A stretch of DNA of 64,000 nt, from NCBI GenBank assembly GCA_017524165.1, contig JAFWUH010000088.1, positions 1 through 64,000 on the forward strand. The letters are read 5' to 3'. The stretch comes from Clostridia bacterium. Its GTDB lineage: Bacteria; Bacillota; Clostridia; Oscillospirales; Acutalibacteraceae. Under the pieces are notes generated by a model that saw only the letters and a program-made list of their open reading frames with translations, was not told the DNA's origin and searched no databases. The translations under genes and the position numbers were made by a program. Below, piece after piece: positions 33,701-40,444 of this stretch (within the stretch, counting starts at the first letter, position 1; every line of letters starts with the position of its first letter).

Positions 33701-33952
33701 ATGAAAAAAGTGTTTATTTGGCTATTGATTTTAATTATATGTTTTTTATCCGGATGCAGTGATACATCAGGCAAAAATGTTGAAATTGAAAAATACGGCA
33801 CAGATGACACTTATGTTTGTTTCTACACAGTGTGTCCTAAATGCAATCATAAGTCATTTACCGGTAGAGAAATCAACAAAGGCGAATCTTATGAAAATAT
33901 GACAGTATGTGATAATTGCGGAGAAATGTTTGAGTTTTCTATCGAAAGATAA
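33701..33952 (+). CDS. Small lipoprotein with two CxxC pairs
   Basis: An 83-residue lipoprotein with signal peptide MKKVFIWLLILIICFLSG before the lipidated Cys. The mature part has VCPKCNHKSFTGREINKG and TVCDNCGEMFEF, a zinc-ribbon-like pair of CxxC motifs. It is directly downstream of the terminator of RNA copy B, so read-through control by that RNA is possible. Its AT-rich composition matches the rest of the island. Function unknown. Confidence 0.75.
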   Translation: MKKVFIWLLILIICFLSGCSDTSGKNVEIEKYGTDDTYVCFYTVCPKCNHKSFTGREINKGESYENMTVCDNCGEMFEFSIER

Positions 33953-33984
33953 TAAGTGTTATATAGAAAATAGGAGTTGTACTT

Positions 33985-35418
33985 ATGAATAATGTATGGA
34001 TAATGAATTTGAAAGACAACAGAGAAGACCGTCCTGACAATTTAGTAAAAACAAAATTTGAATTTTGTAAAAGTAAAGGCATACTTGGTATAGGTTGGGC
34101 AGATGAAGAATCAAAAGAAACAGGTGATATTGGGTTTTCCGCGGCTAATAATGCTATTGATTCTTTTGAAATTGGAGATATAGTTTGGGTTAAAGACCCA
34201 TATGTAAAAGATAAAACAAAAGAATATTACCTTTGTAAAATAACCGGAAAATCACAAATTGCCAATGATGAAGAAATGATCAAGAATGATATTGGGAAAT
34301 ATTGCACTTGCAAATTTTATCCTGTTTCCAATATACCTGATGATTTTAATGAAGAAAGATTAATCGCAATCCATACAATTGAAAAGTCAAATGAAACTGT
34401 TCAAGAAAAAACAATATCATTTTTTGAATCATTTAACAATAATAAGAAAAACTGCAAAAAGAAAATTTGTATAATTTCAATTATTTGCATTTGTGCTTTA
34501 ATTCTCGGAATAGTAACACCTAAAATTATAAAACTGGTAAACAAAAATACACACCCGATTTTGCCAAATGGACTTGAATTCGGAATGACCTATGATGCAA
34601 TTAATCGTACAACCGATTATTTGAAAGGTACCGATTCATTAGAAGAATATATGTCAGAAGATAATCCGTTTTCAAGCACAACATATGATGTTTTTGAAAA
34701 GAAATATACAACGCTTTTATTAGACGGCAAAAACAAAGTGTTGGAATACTTGAAATTAGAAAAATCAGAATATGCTTGTTTTTTTGTTTTCAACCAAAAG
34801 AAAGAATTATATCAAATATATTTAACCTCGTCTAACACAATAAGTGAAGATGAATATAAGGAATTATGCAATTATTTCAAGAAGGCATTTGATGAAACAA
34901 ATATCGATAAGGAACATAACAATGCAGAATTTATTTCAAATAATACAAGATGCGAAATTAATAATTATATTGTTCATAGTATAACAATTGAATCTAAAAA
35001 ATTTCAACCGTTCATACCTGAAATTAGTAAAGAAACTATATCTGATGCTTTAAACGGTTTGAATTATCATGTTAGTGGATTTAGTATGAATCTTTTTGAA
35101 TTGTTAGATGAGAGTGTAAGTAATATGAAGATCGGATATTCTACTGTAAAAGCAGCAAAGAACACAAACGACAATACACTTACGGATATTAAAGAAGAAT
35201 TAAAAGATAAATATCCGGAATACGCGGCAACATCATATTTAATTACGGTTCATGGTGATATATGTCAAAATCCGGATTTGCCATATTTGAAAAGAGAGGA
35301 TGTAGATGTAATTAAATTGGTTTTAATATTTGATGATTATGGGAATTTAATAGAACATATGGTATTGGAACGGTGCGAGGATTTAAATACATATGCTATT
35401 CTTACAATGTTTGGATAA
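33985..35418 (+). CDS. Membrane protein with EVE/PUA-like N-terminal domain
   Basis: A 477-residue protein. The N-terminal ~140 residues (MNNVWIMNLKDNREDR, GILGIGWADEE, FEIGDIVWVKDP, EYYLCKITGKSQ) resemble the EVE-like/PUA-like domains found in front of restriction and other defence proteins, where they sense modified nucleic acid. A basic stretch and one transmembrane helix (about 158-185) follow, then a ~290-residue region of unknown fold. The gene is strongly AT-rich with many aat/aaa codons, unlike flanking housekeeping genes, indicating transfer. AGGAG precedes the ATG. The EVE-like assignment is by eye and moderate in certainty; a defence role is speculation. Confidence 0.65.
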   Translation: MNNVWIMNLKDNREDRPDNLVKTKFEFCKSKGILGIGWADEESKETGDIGFSAANNAIDSFEIGDIVWVKDPYVKDKTKEYYLCKITGKSQIANDEEMIKNDIGKYCTCKFYPVSNIPDDFNEERLIAIHTIEKSNETVQEKTISFFESFNNNKKNCKKKICIISIICICALILGIVTPKIIKLVNKNTHPILPNGLEFGMTYDAINRTTDYLKGTDSLEEYMSEDNPFSSTTYDVFEKKYTTLLLDGKNKVLEYLKLEKSEYACFFVFNQKKELYQIYLTSSNTISEDEYKELCNYFKKAFDETNIDKEHNNAEFISNNTRCEINNYIVHSITIESKKFQPFIPEISKETISDALNGLNYHVSGFSMNLFELLDESVSNMKIGYSTVKAAKNTNDNTLTDIKEELKDKYPEYAATSYLITVHGDICQNPDLPYLKREDVDVIKLVLIFDDYGNLIEHMVLERCEDLNTYAILTMFG

Positions 35419-35478
35419 AAATGATCTGGTACAAGCGAGCCGGATTTGCCGTGTTGTCCCTACTTGACAAAACTCCTA

Positions 35479-35634
35479 TCCGGATCACCCATCCTCCAAA
35501 ACGGAAAGCTGATCGGTGCTGTCACCCATGTTTTAGTGGACGATCCAGCTACCGGATATGGCGTCTTTGCCGAAAACATGTTGACAACGGCACAACAGTT
35601 GGCGGACAACCGTTTTTTGAAGGAAGCGTCTTAA
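35479..35634 (+). pseudogene. Displaced 3' fragment of spoIVB
   Basis: This reads [20 protein letters not shown] and continues to [13 protein letters not shown], the last ~50 codons of a SpoIVB peptidase with no 5' part. Its first 117 bp duplicate 32704-32820. The terminator at 35683-35712 sits behind it, as expected for the original gene end. It is a remnant created when the island entered. A short frame opening at 35446 would translate it with a novel N-terminus, but there is no ribosome binding site. Confidence 0.9.
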
Positions 35635-35682
35635 GGCAAAAGACGGTTGATTTTATCACAAAATGTTCGTTCTTGATTTTTG

Positions 35683-35712
35683 AGCAGTGGCTGGTTGCCG
35701 CTGCTTTTTTTG
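35683..35712 (+). terminator. Intrinsic terminator behind the spoIVB fragment
   Basis: AGCAGTGGC (35683-35691) pairs with GCCGCTGCT (35697-35705) around TGGTT, then a T tract. It is probably the original spoIVB terminator. Confidence 0.85.
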
Positions 35713-35739
35713 GGGTCGAATCGAACCGCCAAACTTTTG

Positions 35740-35768
35740 TTGATGTTTTAACCGTTTTGTGCTATAAT
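35740..35768 (+). promoter_or_regulatory. Promoter of the XRE membrane regulator
   Basis: TTGATG (35740-35745), a 17-bp spacer and consensus TATAAT (35763-35768), 61 bp before the ATG. Confidence 0.78.
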
Positions 35769-35829
35769 TTATTCTTAGCAAAATAAGATAAAGTTTTCGC
35801 AGAGACCATAAAGCAACGGAGGTCATTTT

Positions 35830-36432
35830 ATGGAAGAAGTAAAAAATAATGTTGCAAAAAATATAACGGAACTTCGTATTTTAAATAACATGACGCAGAT
35901 GGAACTGGGAGAAAAACTGAATTATTCCGATAAAACGATATCCAAGTGGGAAAGGGCGGAATCCACGCCCGATATAACGGTACTGGTGGAAATCGCAGAT
36001 TTGTTCGGTGTGACGCTGGATTACCTTGTCCGCTCGGAAAATATCGAAGAAACGACCCAGGCGCATAAGATCGAAGCGACGAAATATAACCGTAAGGCGA
36101 TTGCCTACATTTCGGAAAGTGTGGGATGGGTCATTGCTGTTTTTGCTTTTATTATCACCACGCTGATTTTGAAAAGAACGACCTTTCAATGGCTGTACTT
36201 TGTTTATGCGTTGCCGGTGGTTTTGATCGTTAAGCTGATATTCAATTCGATCTGGTTTAATCCGCGGCATAATTATTTGATCATTTCGGTCTTGATGTGG
36301 TCCATCCTTGTAGTGATACATAGTACATTTTTGTATTTCAAAATCAATGTTGCACTCATCTATCTTTTGGGCATAGCCGGGCAGATCGTCATTGTCCTAT
36401 GGTCGTTTATCAGCAAACCGAAAATCAAGTGA
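35830..36432 (+). CDS. XRE-family regulator with C-terminal membrane domain
   Basis: A 200-residue protein. The N-terminal HTH (about 8-65) contains NITELRILNNMTQMELGEKL and SDKTISKWERAESTPDITVL. After a short linker there are four hydrophobic segments (about 95-198). The layout suggests a DNA-binding protein tethered to the membrane that may sense envelope conditions, perhaps controlling the glycosyltransferase operon 200 bp downstream (inference). AACGGAGGT precedes the ATG. Confidence 0.85.
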   Translation: MEEVKNNVAKNITELRILNNMTQMELGEKLNYSDKTISKWERAESTPDITVLVEIADLFGVTLDYLVRSENIEETTQAHKIEATKYNRKAIAYISESVGWVIAVFAFIITTLILKRTTFQWLYFVYALPVVLIVKLIFNSIWFNPRHNYLIISVLMWSILVVIHSTFLYFKINVALIYLLGIAGQIVIVLWSFISKPKIK

Positions 36433-36434
36433 TC

Positions 36435-36469
36435 AATGATTTCGGCGTTTTTGAAAATCATTGTTTTTT
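36435..36469 (+). terminator. Intrinsic terminator after the XRE membrane regulator
   Basis: AATGATTT (36435-36442) pairs with AAATCATT (36455-36462), followed by GTTTTTT. Confidence 0.72.
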
Positions 36470-36539
36470 CAAAAGTTTTTTCATATAAACACAAGCCTTT
36501 TAAGGCATTTCTCCGAAACGGAGAGTAAATTCTACGCTC

Positions 36540-36569
36540 TTGAGGGGTTCGTAGACCGATTTCTATGAT
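36540..36569 (+). promoter_or_regulatory. Promoter of the glycosyltransferase/acyltransferase operon
   Basis: TTGAGG (36540-36545), an 18-bp spacer and TATGAT (36564-36569), 67 bp before the TTG start of the first glycosyltransferase. Confidence 0.6.
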
Positions 36570-36636
36570 ACTTCGGTTTACCTTTTTTGGCTTGTAGAGT
36601 ATGATATATCTATCATGCAAAGGCGGTGAAACCGTT

Positions 36637-37467
36637 TTGAATATTCTATTCTGCGGGGATGCGGGGGTTGTCCAAGGTATTTTTCTGTCCATGCTTTCCA
36701 TTTGCAAGAATGCCGATGCGGCGATCACTTTTTATATCTTGACGGCTTCGGTTGAAGGGCGTCCTGCGATTTCTCAAGCATACGCAGAAAAATGGCAACG
36801 CGTTTTAACAACGAAAAATAAATTGCATCGAGTTATTCTGCTGGATATAACCGATCTTTTTCAAAACGAACTTCCGCTTGCAAATATGGATACCCGGTTT
36901 ACCCCGATGTGTATGTTGCGGCTGTTTGCGGATATCGTGCCGGAGATCCCCGACAGGATTTTATATTTAGATACCGATGTCTTGTGTTGTAAAGACTTCA
37001 GGGAACTGTATGAGACAGATCTGTCCAATTATGACATTGCCGGTGTGCCCGACCGGTATGGTAAGTGGTTTTTCGGGAATGTTTTGCGGCATGACTATCT
37101 GAATTCCGGAGTGCTCTTGTTGAATATGGCACGCATTCGCCAAAACGGATTGTTTGGGGCTTGCCGTCAGATGTGCCGGGACAGGAAAATGTTTATGCCC
37201 GATCAATCGTCGCTGAATAAGCTTGCCGTAAAAAGAATAATTCCTTACAAATACAATAATCAAGGGAAAATGAAGCAGGATACGGTGTTGAAGCACTTTA
37301 CAACATTTTTTATATTTTTGCCGCGTTTTAAAGCGGTCACCATCAAGCCGTGGCAGATTGAGGAACTGCATAACAAGCTCAAAATCTATGAGTTTGACGA
37401 TATTTTGGAAGAATGTCAAAGGAGTATGAAAGATGAACAGAGAGATCCCTATTTTCTTTACGATTGA
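36637..37467 (+). CDS. Glycosyltransferase family 8 protein
   Basis: A 276-residue GT8 retaining glycosyltransferase that uses a nucleotide sugar. The TTG at 36637 gives MNILFCGDAGVVQGIFLSML and follows AAGGCGGTGAA. The DxD metal motif is in RILYLDTDVLCCKDF, and YLNSGVLLLNMARIR plus MPDQSSLNKL are family signatures. It overlaps the next gene by 35 bp, in a four-gene operon with a second GT8 and two PlsC-like acyltransferases. Acceptor unknown; glycolipid or cell-wall polymer assembly is inferred. Confidence 0.88.
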   Translation: MNILFCGDAGVVQGIFLSMLSICKNADAAITFYILTASVEGRPAISQAYAEKWQRVLTTKNKLHRVILLDITDLFQNELPLANMDTRFTPMCMLRLFADIVPEIPDRILYLDTDVLCCKDFRELYETDLSNYDIAGVPDRYGKWFFGNVLRHDYLNSGVLLLNMARIRQNGLFGACRQMCRDRKMFMPDQSSLNKLAVKRIIPYKYNNQGKMKQDTVLKHFTTFFIFLPRFKAVTIKPWQIEELHNKLKIYEFDDILEECQRSMKDEQRDPYFLYD

Positions 37468-38386
37468 TAACAGTTATGCGCCGTTTCTTGCGGTTGCGTT
37501 GTATTCGGCTATCCAAAACTCCGATCCGCAGCGCAGATATAAGGCAATTGTTTTGTATCAGGATCTGAATGAGGAAAATAAGGTAAAGCTTCAGGCATTG
37601 CAAACTGAAAACTTTACCATTGAATTGACGCCGATGAAGGCAAACTTTGAGGCGTTAGACGACAGAATGAGCAACCGCTTGCGTTGCGATTATTTTACCT
37701 TGACCATTTATTTTCGTCTTTTTATACCGGCATTGTTTCCGCAGTATGATAAGGGTGTTTACATTGACAGTGATGTGGTATTGACCGACGATATCGCCAA
37801 ACTCTTTGATACGGATATCGGAGACAATTATATCGGGGCATGCAACGACCTTTCGATTGCGGATATTCCGCCGCTGGTTGCCTATACGGTAAATGGCGTC
37901 GGTGTAAAAGCGGAGGAATATATCAATTCCGGCGTGCTGTTGATGAATCTGAAAAAAATGCGGGAGAGCAATTTGGAAGGACACTTTCTGCACTTGCTTT
38001 CAACCTATCATTTTGATAGCATTGCACCCGATCAGGATTACCTGAATGCGATGTGTAACGGAAAGATTTATTATCTGGATGAGGGATGGGACGCCATGCC
38101 CAACGATCAAAAGCCGCGGCTGGAAAAAACGCATTTGATCCATTATAATCTTTTTTCCAAACCTTGGTGTTACGACGGCGTACAGTATGAAGAAGAATTT
38201 TGGGCGTATGCCGAGAACTGCGGTTTTATAGATGAGATCCGTACATACAAGGATCATTATTCCGACGAAAAGAAAAAAGCAGACAGCGAATGCCTTGAAA
38301 TGCTTGTCAGAAGAGGGATGGAAATTCCTGAGCAGGAAATAAATTTCAAGAAACTGTATGAAAAGGGAGTCAAAATAAGACTATGA
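37433..38386 (+). CDS. Glycosyltransferase family 8 protein
   Basis: A 317-residue GT8 enzyme, longer than its neighbour. The N-terminus IPIFFTIDNSYAPFLAVALY, the DxD in KGVYIDSDVVLTDD, INSGVLLMNLKKM, IAPDQDYLNAMCNG and KTHLIHYNLFSKPW are all typical. AAAGGAG precedes the ATG by eight bases, inside the end of the previous gene. Its stop overlaps the next start (ATGA). It probably adds a second sugar in the same pathway. Confidence 0.92.
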   Translation: MNREIPIFFTIDNSYAPFLAVALYSAIQNSDPQRRYKAIVLYQDLNEENKVKLQALQTENFTIELTPMKANFEALDDRMSNRLRCDYFTLTIYFRLFIPALFPQYDKGVYIDSDVVLTDDIAKLFDTDIGDNYIGACNDLSIADIPPLVAYTVNGVGVKAEEYINSGVLLMNLKKMRESNLEGHFLHLLSTYHFDSIAPDQDYLNAMCNGKIYYLDEGWDAMPNDQKPRLEKTHLIHYNLFSKPWCYDGVQYEEEFWAYAENCGFIDEIRTYKDHYSDEKKKADSECLEMLVRRGMEIPEQEINFKKLYEKGVKIRL

Positions 38387-39246
38387 TCATGGGGAAAAAC
38401 CGACCGGCAGTGATTCAAAATATTAAATTATCTGCCGAGAACGGGCAGTTCCATAACAAGGTCGAATTAAACGATCCCGTCCTTACTGCCGAGGAAAGTC
38501 GAAAGATTACCGAGAGCTTTATGGAAAACCGAAATTCGTGGACATACAAGATCAAGAAAAAATGCTGCGTTGCATTGGTAAAGACCGCCACGCGAGTGAT
38601 CAACAAAAATACCGAGATCGTTGGACTGGAAAAGATCCCCAAAGATCTTGGCGGGGTGTTGATCACCAGCAATCATTTCAGTCCGCTGGAGAACACGGTC
38701 ATCCGTCATTTGACCAACACCTTGCACCGAAAAGATTTGGGGATTATCAGTCAAACCTCTAATTTTGCAATGAATGGAATCATCGGCTTTTTGATGAACT
38801 TTGCGGATACGATTCCCATTTCAACCGATCCGCGCTATTTGGCGAGAGATTTTCTGTCGCTGCTGAAGGAACGGTTGATTGAAAAAAAACATGCCATTCT
38901 TCTTTATCCCGAACAGGAAATGTGGTTTAACTATCGAAAACCCCGTCCTCCTAAGAACGGCGCCTACTTTTTTGCCGCCAAGCTGAAAGTGCCGATCATC
39001 TCTTGTTTTGTGGAAATTGTGGATCTGGATGAGGATGATACCGAAGAATTTAAAAAGGTAAAATATGTGTTGCATGTGTTGGATGTATTGTATCCGGATC
39101 CGGAAAAAACGGTGAGAGAAAACACCGAAGAGCTTGGCAACGCGGATTATGCGCTCAAAAAGAGTTGTTATGAAACGGTATACGGGAAAGAATTGACCTA
39201 TGATTTTGACAGTACCGATATTGCCGGATGGAAAGAGAAACGATGA
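38383..39246 (+). CDS. PlsC-like acyltransferase
   Basis: A 287-residue glycerolipid acyltransferase-like protein. The catalytic block reads TSNHFSPLENTVIRH (H-x4-E rather than the usual H-x4-D). The second block is PEQEMWFNYRKPRPPKNGAYF, corresponding to the substrate-binding P-E-G motif region. One hydrophobic stretch surrounds GIIGFLMNFADTIPI. It overlaps genes on both sides by ATGA and probably transfers an acyl chain to a lipid or glycolipid made by the operon. The changed acidic residue may alter activity. Confidence 0.82.
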   Translation: MIMGKNRPAVIQNIKLSAENGQFHNKVELNDPVLTAEESRKITESFMENRNSWTYKIKKKCCVALVKTATRVINKNTEIVGLEKIPKDLGGVLITSNHFSPLENTVIRHLTNTLHRKDLGIISQTSNFAMNGIIGFLMNFADTIPISTDPRYLARDFLSLLKERLIEKKHAILLYPEQEMWFNYRKPRPPKNGAYFFAAKLKVPIISCFVEIVDLDEDDTEEFKKVKYVLHVLDVLYPDPEKTVRENTEELGNADYALKKSCYETVYGKELTYDFDSTDIAGWKEKR

Positions 39247-40058
39247 AGCAAATCCGATATTATACATCTTTTACGGATGATTTTGAAGAAAGCGCCGATC
39301 AACAGTATCAGCTGCCGGAAAACTACCAATGGATCAGGACGGATCTGTGGTCTAAATTTCTGTCCGGATTGATCTATGGTATGGCGGTAATCTTTGGCGG
39401 CGCTTACTGCAAATTTATTTTGCATATGAAGGTTCGGGGCAGAAAAAACTTAAAAGGGATGAAGAGCGGTTTTTTCATCTACGGGAACCATACACAGCCG
39501 GTCGGCGATGTGTTTATTCCGGCGTTAGGGGTTCTGCCCAAAAGAATTTTTACGGTGGTCAGCACGGCAAACTACGGGATCCCCGTTATCGGTAAGCTGT
39601 TGCCCTATCTCGGCGCCCTGCCGATCGAGCAATCTTTGCACGGATTAAAGGAACTGAATCAAGCCATTGAGCGGAGAATCAACCGAAATCATCCGATCGT
39701 GATTTATCCGGAGGCGCATGTGTGGGCGTACTATACCGGTATTCGTCCGTTCCCGGAAAGCTCGTTTAAATTCCCGGTTAAGCTTAACAAACCGGCTTTC
39801 GCTATGACGGTAACTTACCAAAAGTCCAAAATTTGGAAACGACCGCAGATGGAGGTTTTTTTGGACGGACCGTTTTATGCAGAGGGCGCCACAACCAAAG
39901 AAAAGGTGAAAAATTTGCACGAGAAGGTTTACAGAATAATGTTGACACGAAGCCAAAACAGTAATGTCGATTATATCGAATATCATGAGAAACCTTTATC
40001 GGCATGGATGGAAACGGAAAACGCAAAAAATGACCGAAAAAGTCAAAATTTTCGTTGA
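39243..40058 (+). CDS. PlsC-like acyltransferase
   Basis: A 271-residue paralogue of the preceding gene product. The catalytic motif is canonical here: IYGNHTQPVGDVFIPAL (H-x4-D). The second motif is IYPEAHVWAYYTGIRPF. A hydrophobic segment near residues 45-65 may associate with the membrane. The start at 39243 overlaps the upstream stop; an ATG at 39228 is an alternative. It is the last gene of the GT8/acyltransferase operon. Confidence 0.85.
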   Translation: MKQIRYYTSFTDDFEESADQQYQLPENYQWIRTDLWSKFLSGLIYGMAVIFGGAYCKFILHMKVRGRKNLKGMKSGFFIYGNHTQPVGDVFIPALGVLPKRIFTVVSTANYGIPVIGKLLPYLGALPIEQSLHGLKELNQAIERRINRNHPIVIYPEAHVWAYYTGIRPFPESSFKFPVKLNKPAFAMTVTYQKSKIWKRPQMEVFLDGPFYAEGATTKEKVKNLHEKVYRIMLTRSQNSNVDYIEYHEKPLSAWMETENAKNDRKSQNFR

Positions 40059-40083
40059 CAAATGGGAGTGGGAATAGTATCAT
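40055..40083 (+). promoter_or_regulatory. Promoter of the HPr-like gene
   Basis: TTGACA (40055-40060), a 17-bp spacer and TATCAT (40078-40083). Confidence 0.75.
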
Positions 40084-40114
40084 TACTGTAGTATAAATCA
40101 AAGGGGGAATTTCT

Positions 40115-40354
40115 TTGCTGGAGAAGACATTGTTGTTGGACAACCTGGATAAAGTCCGACAGTTTACGGCAATCTGTTCCTCCAAGGATTACGATATTGA
40201 GCTTTCTTCCGGGAAATATATTGTCAATGCAAAATCTATCGTCGGCATCTTCAGTTTGGATTTGACAAAGCCGGTTACCATGACGGCGCATTGTCAAATG
40301 GTCGCCGAGCTTTCAAAACAAATCGAGCCGTTTGTTTATGTGGCAGAGGAATAA
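40115..40354 (+). CDS. HPr-like protein lacking the phosphorylatable histidine
   Basis: A 79-residue HPr-fold protein with a TTG start and AAGGGGG upstream. The Ser46 region is preserved (IVNAKSIVGIFSLDL), but the segment where HPr has GLHARPA reads LDKVRQFTAIC, so His15 is missing. It cannot take part in PTS phosphotransfer and, like Crh, could act only through regulatory serine phosphorylation with CcpA (inference). It has its own promoter and a terminator at 40365-40391. Confidence 0.85.
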   Translation: MLEKTLLLDNLDKVRQFTAICSSKDYDIELSSGKYIVNAKSIVGIFSLDLTKPVTMTAHCQMVAELSKQIEPFVYVAEE

Positions 40355-40364
40355 AAAATTGAGA

Positions 40365-40391
40365 AGCGACACGGCGGCGTGTCGCTTTTTT
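40365..40391 (+). terminator. Intrinsic terminator of the HPr-like gene
   Basis: AGCGACACG (40365-40373) pairs with CGTGTCGCT (40378-40386), then a T tract. Confidence 0.9.
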
Positions 40392-40444
40392 GCTGTATTT
40401 CAGCAGACATTTAATTAAAATTGGGAACAAGGATACGAAATTTT

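Noticed and set aside
35446..35634. Short gene over the spoIVB fragment
   Set aside because: It has no ribosome binding site, and all recognisable sequence is the stranded spoIVB end, so it was annotated as a pseudogene fragment.
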